Shown here: positions 17,783 to 25,801 of the stretch, in pieces
Numbering within the stretch: position 1 is the first letter of the stretch
Layout: every line of letters begins with the position of its first letter
Assembly (NCBI GenBank): GCA_038255255.1
Contig: JBBSLL010000012.1
Span: 6,417 to 70,416, forward strand
Direction of reading: 5' to 3'
Source of the DNA: JBBQNY01 sp038255255
GTDB taxonomy: Bacteria; Pseudomonadota; Gammaproteobacteria; Xanthomonadales; Ahniellaceae
DNA length: 64,000 bases
Notes under the pieces: model-generated
Told to the model about the DNA's origin: nothing
Seen by the model: the letters and a program-made list of their open reading frames with translations, nothing else
Database searches by the model: none
Translations under genes and position numbers: made by a program

Positions 17783-19654
17783 GTGTATTCCTACGACGTC
17801 ATCGTGATCGGGGGCGGGCACGCCGGCACCGAGGCCGCGCTCGCAAGTGCGCGTAGCGGCGCCCGCACCCTGTTGCTCACGCACAGCATCGAAACGATCG
17901 GTGCGATGAGCTGCAACCCGGCCATCGGAGGGATCGGCAAGGGCCATCTCGTGCGCGAGGTCGACGCGCTCGGCGGGGCCATGGCGCATGCCGCCGACGC
18001 AGCCGGCATCCAGTGGCGCACGCTCAACGCGAGCAAGGGCCCGGCGGTGCGCGCCACGCGGTGCCAGGCCGACCGGCAGCTTTATCGCGCGGCAATCCGC
18101 CGCATCGTCGAATCGCAGCCCAACCTCGATCTCTTCCAGCAGTCGGTTGATGACCTCTTGCTGGACGGCGATCGGATCACGGGCGTGCGCACGCAGTCCG
18201 GCGTGGCTTTTCACGCCCGCGCAGTGGTGCTGACCGCCGGGACGTTCCTCGCGGGCAAGATCCACGTCGGTGACGCGCAGCACGCGGCGGGCCGCGCCGG
18301 CGAGCCGCCCGCGCAAACACTCGCAGCGCGGCTCCGCGAACTCGCGCTGCCGGTCGGAAGATTGAAGACTGGTACGCCGCCGCGTATCGATGGCCGCACG
18401 ATCGACTATTCGCTGCTCGCCGAGCAGGCAGGCGACACACCGATGCCGGTGTTCTCGTTCATGGGTTCGGTGGATGCGCATCCGCGCCAGGTGCCGTGCC
18501 ACATCACGCATACGCGCGAGCGCACGCACGAGATCATCCGCGCCGCGCTCGACCGCTCGCCGCTCTACACCGGCGCGATCGAGGGCGTCGGCCCTCGTTA
18601 CTGCCCGTCGATCGAGGACAAGGTGGTGCGGTTTGCCGAGAAGGCCTCGCACCAGATCTTCGTTGAACCGGAAGGGCTCGAGACCCGCGAAATCTATCCC
18701 AACGGTATCTCGACTTCGCTGCCCTTCGACGTGCAGGTGGCGCTGGTGCAGTCGATCGTGGGATTCGAGAACGCGCGCATCACGCGTCCGGGCTACGCCA
18801 TCGAGTACGACTACTTCGATCCGCGCGCATTGCATGCATCGCTCGAGACGCACGCGATCCGGGGGCTCTACTTCGCGGGACAGATCAACGGCACGACCGG
18901 CTACGAGGAAGCGGCGGCGCAGGGGCTCGTTGCGGGACTCAACGCCTCGCGCGCGACGCGCGATCAGGAACCGTGGTCGCCTCGCCGCGACGAGGCGTAT
19001 CTCGGCGTGATGATCGACGACCTCACCAGCAACGGTACGATCGAGCCGTACCGGATGTTCACCTCGCGTGCGGAGTACCGGTTGCACCTGCGCGAGGACA
19101 ACGCCGACCTGCGCCTCACCGCGCACGGTCGGGCGCTGGGGCTGGTCGACGACGCGCGCTGGGGTGCCTTCGCGCGCAAGCGCGACGCGGTCGCGAACGA
19201 GCAGGCGCGGCTCGCGGACCTGTGGGTCGCTCCCGGCAACGCGCTCGCGCATTCGGTCGCCGCCTCGCTCGAGGTGCCGATTTCCAAGGAAGGAACTGCT
19301 CTCGAGTTGCTGCGGCGGCCCGACGTCGACTACCGCGCGCTCATGGACGCGCCGGGCCTCGGACCCGGCGTCGAGGACGACAAGGTTGCCGAGCAGGTCG
19401 CGATCCAGGCGCGCTATTCGGGCTACCTCGAGCGCCAGACGGAAGACATTGCGCGACAGCGCCGGCACCAGGAGTCGACCATTCCCGACGCGTTCGACTA
19501 CGGCAACGTGCGCGGCCTGTCGGCCGAGGTCCGCGCAAAGCTGATCCGGGGACGCCCGGCGACCATCGCGCAGGCGCAGCGCATCAGCGGCGTCACGCCG
19601 GCGGCCATCTCGCTGCTGCTCGTGCACCTCAGGCGGCGCGCAGCCGTCAAGTGA
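17783..19654 (+). CDS. mnmG: tRNA uridine-5-carboxymethylaminomethyl modification enzyme MnmG (GidA)
   Basis: About 623 residues (E. coli 629). MnmG with MnmE installs the carboxymethylaminomethyl group on U34 of certain tRNAs. The FAD-binding motif GGGHAGTEAALASAR is at the N-terminus, followed by MSCNPAIGGIGKGHLVREVDALGG (in parts). The second family signature, GIKFDT/YNG-style region around GQINGTTGYEEAA, is present, as is the C-terminal MnmE-binding helical domain. The start is taken as GTG 17783 (VYSYDVIVIGGG); TTG at 17777 is possible. The partner gene mnmE lies about 35 kb away in this window. Confidence 0.96.
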   Translation: MYSYDVIVIGGGHAGTEAALASARSGARTLLLTHSIETIGAMSCNPAIGGIGKGHLVREVDALGGAMAHAADAAGIQWRTLNASKGPAVRATRCQADRQLYRAAIRRIVESQPNLDLFQQSVDDLLLDGDRITGVRTQSGVAFHARAVVLTAGTFLAGKIHVGDAQHAAGRAGEPPAQTLAARLRELALPVGRLKTGTPPRIDGRTIDYSLLAEQAGDTPMPVFSFMGSVDAHPRQVPCHITHTRERTHEIIRAALDRSPLYTGAIEGVGPRYCPSIEDKVVRFAEKASHQIFVEPEGLETREIYPNGISTSLPFDVQVALVQSIVGFENARITRPGYAIEYDYFDPRALHASLETHAIRGLYFAGQINGTTGYEEAAAQGLVAGLNASRATRDQEPWSPRRDEAYLGVMIDDLTSNGTIEPYRMFTSRAEYRLHLREDNADLRLTAHGRALGLVDDARWGAFARKRDAVANEQARLADLWVAPGNALAHSVAASLEVPISKEGTALELLRRPDVDYRALMDAPGLGPGVEDDKVAEQVAIQARYSGYLERQTEDIARQRRHQESTIPDAFDYGNVRGLSAEVRAKLIRGRPATIAQAQRISGVTPAAISLLLVHLRRRAAVK

Positions 19655-19658
19655 TCTG

Positions 19659-19685
19659 CCTTCTCCCCGTTACACGGGGAGAAGG
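19659..19685. terminator. Perfect hairpin between convergent mnmG and bioC
   Basis: A 12-bp perfect stem, CCTTCTCCCCGT (19659-19670) with ACGGGGAGAAGG (19674-19685), three-base loop. It fills the 33-base gap between two stop codons. It lacks a T run, so it may act as an mRNA-stabilising or weak bidirectional terminator. Its sequence style (CTCTCCCC/GGGGAGAG) recurs inside mnmE at 54133-54155, suggesting a dispersed repeat. Confidence 0.7.
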
Positions 19686-19687
19686 AT

Positions 19688-20578
19688 TCAGGGCGATGCC
19701 TTCCTGCGAATCGGAATGCGGTCGAGCGGCACGCCCGCGATGACGCCATGCGCCTGCCGCCGCGGCGTGCCGGGTTCCGGAGCGAGCGCGCGCAACGTGA
19801 TGACTTCCCAGGTCGCGGGCAGTCCGCCCGGCCGGCGCAACGTCTCGTACGCGTCGAACACGCGGCGCATGCGTGCCTTGCCGGTGAGCGCCCGACGCCG
19901 CGCGCTCAGCGCATTGCCCGCACCGAGCCCACGCAGTTCGCGCATGAGCGTCGGCACGTCCGGATAGTCCAGCACGAAGTTCTCGCGCTCGAGGACCGGA
20001 TTGCGGAAGCCCGCGGCCAGCAACGCGTCGCCGACGCGCGCGATGTCGTCGAAGGCATTGACGTGCGCGCCCCCCGCATCGGCTTCGCCGAACGCGTCGC
20101 GCAATTCAATCAACGTGTCGCGGCCGAACGTGGACGCCAGCACGACGCCGCCGTCCCGCAGCACCCGCCGCCATTCATCGAAAACGACCGGCAGGTCGGC
20201 CTGCCACTGCAGGCACAGGTTCGAGAACACGAGGTCCACCGACGCATCGCACAGCGGCAACGTGGCGGCATCTCCGGCGAGCAACCGGAAGGGACGCCAC
20301 CAGCGGCTGCGCTTGCGTGCCACGGCCAGCATCGGCAGCGCGTGGTCCAGCGCCACCGTGAGTGCGCGCGGGAAGCGTTTGCGCAGCGCCGCGGCCGCGC
20401 GGCCCGGCCCCGTTCCTACGTCCATCACCACGCGCGGCGCGAAACCGGCGCCCTCCGCATCGACCTGTTCGAGCAGACGCATCTCGACCTCGCGCTGCAG
20501 CGTCGCGAAACGTGTGTACTGGGACGCCGCGCGCCCGAAAGCTCGCCGCACCGCGCCGGGATCGAAGGCGTTGCTCAT
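19688..20578 (-). CDS. bioC: Malonyl-[acyl-carrier protein] O-methyltransferase BioC
   Basis: About 296 residues. It methylates malonyl-ACP to start pimelate synthesis for biotin. The family N-terminus (VRRAFGRAASQYTRFATLQREV, in parts) and SAM-binding motif I (VMDVGTGPGRAAAAL) are present. Motif VDLVFSNLCLQWQADL and the ASTFGRDTLIELRDAF region are diagnostic for BioC. ATG at 20578 is used; a longer in-frame extension overlaps bioH and is unlikely. It is the last gene of the bioB-bioF-bioH-bioC run, 19 bases after bioH. Confidence 0.93.
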   Translation of the reverse strand: MSNAFDPGAVRRAFGRAASQYTRFATLQREVEMRLLEQVDAEGAGFAPRVVMDVGTGPGRAAAALRKRFPRALTVALDHALPMLAVARKRSRWWRPFRLLAGDAATLPLCDASVDLVFSNLCLQWQADLPVVFDEWRRVLRDGGVVLASTFGRDTLIELRDAFGEADAGGAHVNAFDDIARVGDALLAAGFRNPVLERENFVLDYPDVPTLMRELRGLGAGNALSARRRALTGKARMRRVFDAYETLRRPGGLPATWEVITLRALAPEPGTPRRQAHGVIAGVPLDRIPIRRKASP

Positions 20579-20597
20579 GCGAAGTGGTCCGCCTTCA

Positions 20598-21371
20598 TCA
20601 CAGGGCGCGAGCCGGCAACCAGTCGAGGAGAATGCCCGCGACCTCGTCCGCATGACTCAGGAAAGGTGCGTGTCCCGCTTGCGCGATCTGGACCGACCCG
20701 CCGCCTGGCGCGAGTCGAGCACCGGCCTCGAGTGCGCGCCAGGGAACGAGCCGATCGCGGCGGCCGCCGATCCAGAGCGAGGGGACCCGCAGTTCCGGAA
20801 GTTCGGCACGCAGGTCCGTTTCACGCAGCACCGCCAGCCCGTCCACCAGCACGCGCGGATGCGGCGCGGGTCGCGCGAGTATTTCCCCCTGCAGGAAGCG
20901 CAGGTCGTCGCGCAGATGGTCGCTGCCCTGCGCCTCGAGCGCGAGAAAACGCTTCACGGTGGCGCGATGGTCGATCTCGAGCCCCCGCGCGAACTCCTCG
21001 AGGACGCTGTCCTCTACCGCGTCGGGCCAGTCGGGGGCGCGCGTGAAGCGCGGCGACGCGGCCAACGCAACGACACCGTTCAAATGGCTGTTGCCGTCGA
21101 GCGCGGCGCGTAACGCCACGAGGCCGCCGAGCGACCACCCGATCCACGTCGCGCGCGGAACGAGCGGGACGATCGCGTCAATGCAGGCGCGTAGAGTGAA
21201 GGGGTCGGTCCCGTTCCAATCGCTTTCACCGTGCCCCGGCAGGTCGACGACATGCAGGGTGCGATGCGGCGCGAGTGCGCGGACCAGCGGCGCGAAAATG
21301 CCGCCGTGCATGGCCCAGCCGTGTAGTAGCACCAGGGGTGGGCCAGCCCCGAAAGTGTCAACGCGGATCAA
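20598..21371 (-). CDS. bioH: Pimeloyl-[acyl-carrier protein] methyl ester esterase BioH
   Basis: About 257 residues (E. coli 256). It removes the methyl group from pimeloyl-ACP methyl ester, the gatekeeping step before BioF. Alpha/beta hydrolase features: PPLVLLHGWAMHGGIF, nucleophile elbow GWSLGG, acid loop around GRRDRLVPW, and the histidine in QAGHAPFLSH. No ATG is in a suitable place. TTG at 21371 gives the normal N-terminus (LIRVDTFGAG). An ATG overlapping the bioF stop (21418) is out of frame and opens only a 16-codon frame. Spacing to bioF is 43 bases. Confidence 0.92.
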   Translation of the reverse strand: MIRVDTFGAGPPLVLLHGWAMHGGIFAPLVRALAPHRTLHVVDLPGHGESDWNGTDPFTLRACIDAIVPLVPRATWIGWSLGGLVALRAALDGNSHLNGVVALAASPRFTRAPDWPDAVEDSVLEEFARGLEIDHRATVKRFLALEAQGSDHLRDDLRFLQGEILARPAPHPRVLVDGLAVLRETDLRAELPELRVPSLWIGGRRDRLVPWRALEAGARLAPGGGSVQIAQAGHAPFLSHADEVAGILLDWLPARAL

Positions 21372-21414
21372 GTCAAACGTCCCGCAAGCAGTCCGCAGAT
21401 TCCGTCGCGATGGC

Positions 21415-22620
21415 TCATTGCGACGCCCGTCCCGCCCACCACTCCGCACAGGCCTGCAGCAACGCATCGACATCGTTGTCGCCGTGCAGTGCCGACAGTG
21501 TGATGCGCAGCCTGGCCTGGTCCTTCGGCACAGTCGGTGGGCGGACGGCGCCGACGAAGAAGCCCCGCCGCTCGAGGAACGACTGTGCGTCGAGCGCCGC
21601 AGCCGCGTCACCGATCCTGAGAGGCTGTATCGGCGTCGACGAGTCGAGCATCGGCAGTTGCAGCTGCGCGGCGCCAGTGCGCCAGCGCGCAATCGACCGA
21701 TCGAGGCCGGCGCGCAGCGCGTTGCCCTCGTCGCCGCGAACAATGTCGAGCGCGGCCAGCGTGGCGTGCGCAAGCGCCGGCGGCGATGCGGTCGAATAGA
21801 CGTAGGGGCGCGCGAACTGCAGCAACGCCTCGATCAAGTTGGCGTCACCGAGCACCAGCGCTCCGCACGTGCCGAAGGCCTTGCCCAGCGTGACCGTGAG
21901 GAGCGGCACTTCGGCGCATCCGAGCCCCGCCGCCGCCACGCTGCCGCGACCCTGCGGTCCGATAACACCGCAGCCATGCGCGTCGTCCACCATCAGTGTT
22001 GCGCCCGCGTTGCGCGCAACTGTTGCGAGCGACGCAAGGGGCGCAACATCGCCGTCCATGCTGAAGACGCCGTCCGTCATGAGCAGCGCCGCGCTCGACT
22101 GCGGCAGGCGCTCCAGTTGGCGCGCCGCGGCCTGCGCATCGGCGTGTGGATAGCGCACCAGCCGCGCACGGGCCAGCGTGGCGGCATCGATCAGGCTGGC
22201 ATGGTTGAGCTTGTCCTCGACGACATGTTCGCCCGGTTCGAGCAACGCCATCGGCACGCCGAGGTTGGCTTGGTAACCGCTGCCGAACAGCAGCGCACGC
22301 GGATAGCCGAGCCACTGCGCGAAGGATTCCTCGAGCGCGCGATGCGGCTCGAAGTGCCCACCCAGAAGATGCGCGGCGCCGCTACCGACGCCGAACCGGC
22401 GTACGCCCTCGATCAGCGCGGCGCGCACGGTCGGGTGTTGCGCGAGCCCGAGATAATCGTTGCTCGCAAAGTTGCGCAGGCGATTTCCGTTGCGCACCAG
22501 TGTTGCGCTGTCGCGCCCGTCTTGGGTGACGAGCATGCGCTTGAGTTGGGACTGCGCACGCGCGTCCACGCGCGCGGCCGCGCGCGCGATCAGCGCAGGA
22601 CGAGGTGGACCGGCGGACAA
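21415..22620 (-). CDS. bioF: 8-amino-7-oxononanoate synthase BioF
   Basis: About 401 residues. PLP-dependent enzyme joining pimeloyl-ACP and alanine in biotin synthesis. Family features: FASNDYLGLAQHP, GSGAAHLLGGHFEPHRALE (in parts), VDDAHGCGVIGPQGRG, and the PLP lysine in TVTLGKAFGTCG. The start is probably TTG at 22620, because an in-frame stop lies directly before it and the homologous N-terminal helix (LIARAAARVDARAQSQLKRM) begins soon after. Thirty-one bases separate it from bioB. Confidence 0.94.
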   Translation of the reverse strand: MSAGPPRPALIARAAARVDARAQSQLKRMLVTQDGRDSATLVRNGNRLRNFASNDYLGLAQHPTVRAALIEGVRRFGVGSGAAHLLGGHFEPHRALEESFAQWLGYPRALLFGSGYQANLGVPMALLEPGEHVVEDKLNHASLIDAATLARARLVRYPHADAQAAARQLERLPQSSAALLMTDGVFSMDGDVAPLASLATVARNAGATLMVDDAHGCGVIGPQGRGSVAAAGLGCAEVPLLTVTLGKAFGTCGALVLGDANLIEALLQFARPYVYSTASPPALAHATLAALDIVRGDEGNALRAGLDRSIARWRTGAAQLQLPMLDSSTPIQPLRIGDAAAALDAQSFLERRGFFVGAVRPPTVPKDQARLRITLSALHGDNDVDALLQACAEWWAGRASQ

Positions 22621-22651
22621 CTAGAGCCTGTTGACGCTCATGGCACAGCCC

Positions 22652-23659
22652 CTAGGCCGCGGCGCTTACGTCGAAATGGACGGTGCGGCGTTGTTCGATC
22701 GCAGCGGCCGGCTCGACCACGATGCCGAGACGACGAAACAGCGCCTCGTCGCGCGCGAGATCCGGGTTGCCCGTGGTGAGGAGCTTGTCGCCGTGGAAAA
22801 TCGAGTTGGCGCCCGCCAGGAAGCACAGCGCCTGCAACTCGTCGCTCATGGTCTCGCGGCCGGCCGACAGGCGCACGTGCGACGCCGGCATCAGGATCCG
22901 CGCGACCGCGATGGTGCGCACGAATTCGAAGGGATCGATCGGTTCCGCCGCGGCGAGCGGGGTGCCGGGCACGGCAACCAGCCGGTTGATCGGCACCGAT
23001 TCGGGATGCGACGGCAGGTTGGCCAGTTCCATCAGCAGACCCGCGCGGTCCGCGCGGCTCTCGCCCATGCCGACGATGCCGCCGCAACAGGTCTTGAGTC
23101 CCGCGTCGCGCACCGCCGCCAGCGTCTCGAGGCGATCGTCGTAGACGCGTGTCGAAATGATCTCCGGGTAGAACTCGCGCGAGGAATCGAGGTTGTGGTT
23201 GTAGTAGTCGAGGCCCGCCTCCCGCAGCGACTCTGCCTGCGCAGGCGTCAGCATGCCGAGCGTCGCGCAGGTTTCGAGTCCCAGCGCGCGCACGCCGCTC
23301 ACCATTTCGGCGACGCGCGCGAGATCCCGGTCACGCGGATTGCGCCACGCTGCGCCCATGCAGAAGCGCGTCGCCCCCGCATCCCTCGCGGCCCGTGCAT
23401 GCTCCAGCACGGTATCGAGCGGAAGCAGTCTTTCGACCTCGAGCCCCGTGTCGAACCGCGCGCTCTGCGGGCAGTAGGCGCAGTCTTCCGGACAGGCGCC
23501 CGTCTTGATCGACAACAGCGTGCTCACCTGCACGGTGTTGGCGGGGAAATGCGCGCGATGCGTGCTCTGCGCCCGGTGCAGGACGTCGGCGAAGGGCTGG
23601 GCGAACAGGTCGAGGACTTCGTCGCGCCTCCAATCATGGCGAATGGGGAACTCGGTCAT
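22652..23659 (-). CDS. bioB: Biotin synthase BioB
   Basis: 335 residues. Radical SAM enzyme inserting sulphur into dethiobiotin. The radical SAM cysteines are in GACPEDCAYCPQS (CxxxCxxC). The second cluster cysteines and arginine fit the regions FCMGAAWRNPRDRD, ETCATLGML and LSAGRETMSDE; YYNHNLDSSREFYPEI is family-typical. ATG at 23659 starts MTEFPIRHDWRRDEV, the normal BioB N-terminus. It is the first gene of the operon and is divergent from comF. A BirA-type operator lies 58-89 bases upstream. bioA and bioD are not in the window. Confidence 0.96.
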   Translation of the reverse strand: MTEFPIRHDWRRDEVLDLFAQPFADVLHRAQSTHRAHFPANTVQVSTLLSIKTGACPEDCAYCPQSARFDTGLEVERLLPLDTVLEHARAARDAGATRFCMGAAWRNPRDRDLARVAEMVSGVRALGLETCATLGMLTPAQAESLREAGLDYYNHNLDSSREFYPEIISTRVYDDRLETLAAVRDAGLKTCCGGIVGMGESRADRAGLLMELANLPSHPESVPINRLVAVPGTPLAAAEPIDPFEFVRTIAVARILMPASHVRLSAGRETMSDELQALCFLAGANSIFHGDKLLTTGNPDLARDEALFRRLGIVVEPAAAIEQRRTVHFDVSAAA

Positions 23660-23716
23660 GCGTGCGGCGTCGGCCTGGCCCGGTGGACGGGTGAGTCTGG
23701 AAACTGTGCGCCGCCC

Positions 23717-23748
23717 TGTCAACCACGCGGTGCTGATCCAGGTTGACG
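23717..23748. promoter_or_regulatory. BirA-type biotin operator between bioB and comF
   Basis: Inverted half-sites TGTCAACC (23717-23724) and GGTTGACG (23741-23748) are separated by 16 bases. This matches the published BirA box form of TTGTAAACC and GGTTTACAA half-sites spaced by 14-16 bases, with the TGTCAACC variant. On the minus strand the inner half-site contains TTGACA, a perfect -35 hexamer. A CAGACT -10 candidate lies 17 bases downstream, so the repressor would cover the bioB promoter. The implied regulator is a bifunctional BirA elsewhere. Confidence 0.8.
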
Positions 23749-23792
23749 GCGTGCGGTACCGGCCGCATCCCGGATTTGCGCTACAACAGCGC

Positions 23793-24506
23793 ATGGGCTC
23801 CGTCTCCATACGGGCGTTGCTGCGGCGCGCCACTTCGTCTTTCGCGCTGCTGCCCGCGCGCTGCGTGCTCTGCGGCGCCCCGGGACTGCGCGAACTCGAC
23901 CTCTGCGCGGGATGCCGGGCGGACTTGCCGTGCAACGACAGCGCCTGCGCCACTTGCGCCCTACCGCTGCCGACCCCGGCCGCCGCGTGCGGCGCGTGCC
24001 TGCGCAGGCCACCGCCCTTCGCCGCGGCGTTCACGGCCTTCCGCTACGCATTTCCCATCGACCAGATGGTCCAGCGCCTCAAGTTCGGCGGCGACCTCGC
24101 GGTGGGCCGCGTACTCGGCGGATTGCTCCGCGAAGCGTTGCCGGCAGACTGGCCGACGATCGACCTCGTGGTGCCCATGCCGCTGGCGCGCGGGCGGCTT
24201 GGCGGGCGCGGGTGCAACCAGGCGCAGGAACTGGCGCGCGCGATGCCCTGGCGTCTCGACGTGGAGGCATTGCGTCGGGTACGCGAGACAATGCCGCAAA
24301 CCGATCTCGACGCCCGCGCGCGTCGCGCCAATGTGCGCGGCGCTTTCCTGGCAGGCGACGCCGTGCGCGATCGATCGGTGGTGCTCATCGATGACGTCAT
24401 CACCACGGGCGCCACGGTGCGCGCAGCGACCGCGGCGCTGCTCGCCGCCGGTGCACGCGAAGTGCGCGTGGTCGCACTCGCCCGCGCTGCGCGCCGCGAC
24501 GAGTAG
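23793..24506 (+). CDS. comF: ComF family phosphoribosyltransferase-like protein
   Basis: About 237 residues. The N-terminal double zinc finger has CxxC pairs (CVLCGAPG, CAGCRADL, CATCALPL, CGACLRR). It is followed by FRYAFPIDQMVQRLKFGGD and the PRPP-binding motif VVLIDDVITTGATVRAA. ComF/GntX proteins are linked to DNA uptake and use; the enzymatic substrate is not known. It is divergent from bioB and shares its regulatory gap, an arrangement also seen for comF/bioH-type neighbours in other gammaproteobacteria. Confidence 0.9.
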   Translation: MGSVSIRALLRRATSSFALLPARCVLCGAPGLRELDLCAGCRADLPCNDSACATCALPLPTPAAACGACLRRPPPFAAAFTAFRYAFPIDQMVQRLKFGGDLAVGRVLGGLLREALPADWPTIDLVVPMPLARGRLGGRGCNQAQELARAMPWRLDVEALRRVRETMPQTDLDARARRANVRGAFLAGDAVRDRSVVLIDDVITTGATVRAATAALLAAGAREVRVVALARAARRDE

Positions 24507-24515
24507 CCGCAACAG

Positions 24516-24649
24516 CAGCGGAGCGCAGCTCCGCTCTACAAAAGCCCGACGGTCAGCTGACGTAGAGCCGAGCTGCGCTCGGCTGAAAGTATCAAGTAGC
24601 TCGCAGACAGCGGAGCGCAGCTCCGCTCTACAAAAGCCCGACGGTCAGC
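24516..24649. repeat. Cluster of three GTAG-type REP elements with a 42-base direct repeat
   Basis: A 42-base sequence occurs twice without change (24516-24557 and 24608-24649). Each copy carries a GTAG-headed hairpin on the minus strand (stem GCGGAGC/GCTCCGC). A third hairpin on the plus strand, GTAG followed by AGCCGAG/CTCGGCT, lies between them at 24562-24585. The order is minus, plus, minus. This is the layout of the Stenotrophomonas/Xanthomonas GTAG REP family. The second copy of the repeat contains the stop codon of ubiA (24645-24647). Confidence 0.85.
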
Positions 24650-25721
24650 GCAGCGCGAAGTGCGCGGCGATGCCCACCCACAACGCCGCGCCGACCCACT
24701 GGTTCAGGCGGAACGCGCGCAGGCAATCGGCGGGAGCGCGGGTGCGTGCGAGCCAGTGGCACGCTACGGCAATGGCGGCGGCCACCCCCCAGCCCACCCA
24801 GTAGCCGGTGCCGAGTCCGGCGCGGTCTCCCACCAGCGCCATCGCGCCCAGGAAGCAGGCTTGCATGATGGCGATCGCGGTGAGGTCCAGGTCGCCGAAC
24901 AGGATCGCCGTCGAGCGCGCGCCCATGGCGATGTCGTCTTCGCGGTCCACCATCGCGTAATACGTGTCGTAGGCCATCGACCAGAATACGTTGGCGCCGA
25001 GCAGCAGCCACCCGAGCACGGGAATACTCTCGAGCGTCGCAGCGAACGCCATGGGGATGCCCATGCCAAATGCGAGTCCGAGGACTACCTGCGGCGTCCA
25101 CAGGACGCGCTTCATGAAGGGGTAGGCGACGGCGAGTGCCAGCGCGACGAACGAAAGCTGCACGGTGAGTCGATTGGTGGCGAGCACCAGAAGGAACGCG
25201 GCGCCCATCAGCACCACGAACAGGATCAGCGCCTCGCGTCCATTCACGCTGCCGCGCGCGAGCGGACGGTCGCGAGTGCGCTCCACGTTGCGATCCAGCC
25301 AGCGATCCGCGTAGTCATTGACGATGCAGCCGGCCGATCGCGTGAGGATCACCCCCATGCTGAAAATGAGCAGCAGTTCGAGGCGCGGCGCGCCTTCTGC
25401 GGCCAGCCACAGCGCCCACCAGGTCGGCCACAACAGCAGCAGCCAGCCCACGGGCCGATCGAGCCGCATCAGGCGCGCGTACTCGCCCAAGCGCTCGAAG
25501 CGGCGCGCCGGCAACCAGCCGAGCCACTCCGGCTGGCCCGGCGCGAGTTGCGGAGCCGACACCCGCGCTCGCCCACGCGCTGGCGCCGGACCAGCCGCGG
25601 ACTTCGGGCGTGGCGGCGGCGTGCGTTTCGCTGGCGGCGCCGGGGGGACTCGGTTGGGCGGGCGCGTCATCTGCGGATTGTGCCGACGCCGCTGGCGACG
25701 CGCCATCCCGGCCGTTGTCAT
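24645..25721 (-). CDS. ubiA: 4-hydroxybenzoate polyprenyltransferase UbiA, with Pro/Arg-rich N-terminal extension
   Basis: Up to 358 residues; the enzymatic core of about 285 residues starts near RFERLGEYARLMRLDRP. UbiA attaches the polyprenyl tail to 4-hydroxybenzoate in ubiquinone synthesis and has about eight to nine membrane helices. The two Asp-rich motifs are NDYADRWLDRNVERT and YAMVDREDDIAMG. The first ~75 residues are a Pro/Arg/Ala-rich tail absent from E. coli UbiA. Start codons at 25721, 25706 and 25670 are all possible, and none has a strong ribosome binding site. The stop codon lies within a repeated 42-base element. Divergent from recC. Confidence 0.9.
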   Translation of the reverse strand: MTTAGMARRQRRRHNPQMTRPPNRVPPAPPAKRTPPPRPKSAAGPAPARGRARVSAPQLAPGQPEWLGWLPARRFERLGEYARLMRLDRPVGWLLLLWPTWWALWLAAEGAPRLELLLIFSMGVILTRSAGCIVNDYADRWLDRNVERTRDRPLARGSVNGREALILFVVLMGAAFLLVLATNRLTVQLSFVALALAVAYPFMKRVLWTPQVVLGLAFGMGIPMAFAATLESIPVLGWLLLGANVFWSMAYDTYYAMVDREDDIAMGARSTAILFGDLDLTAIAIMQACFLGAMALVGDRAGLGTGYWVGWGVAAAIAVACHWLARTRAPADCLRAFRLNQWVGAALWVGIAAHFALR

Positions 25722-25801
25722 TCACTCGTTGCGTCGCAGGGCGCGCGACTGCGCGCGTGTTAGCGTCCGGCGCGTTGCGCTGGCCGGCCCCGGATCATTC
25801 C

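Noticed and set aside
17717..19627. Long open frame antisense to mnmG
   Set aside because: No recognisable domain; mirrors the codon bias of mnmG.
21371..21418. ATG overlapping the bioF stop as the start of bioH
   Set aside because: It is out of the bioH frame and ends after 16 codons; a frameshift is not needed because TTG at 21371 gives a normal BioH N-terminus.
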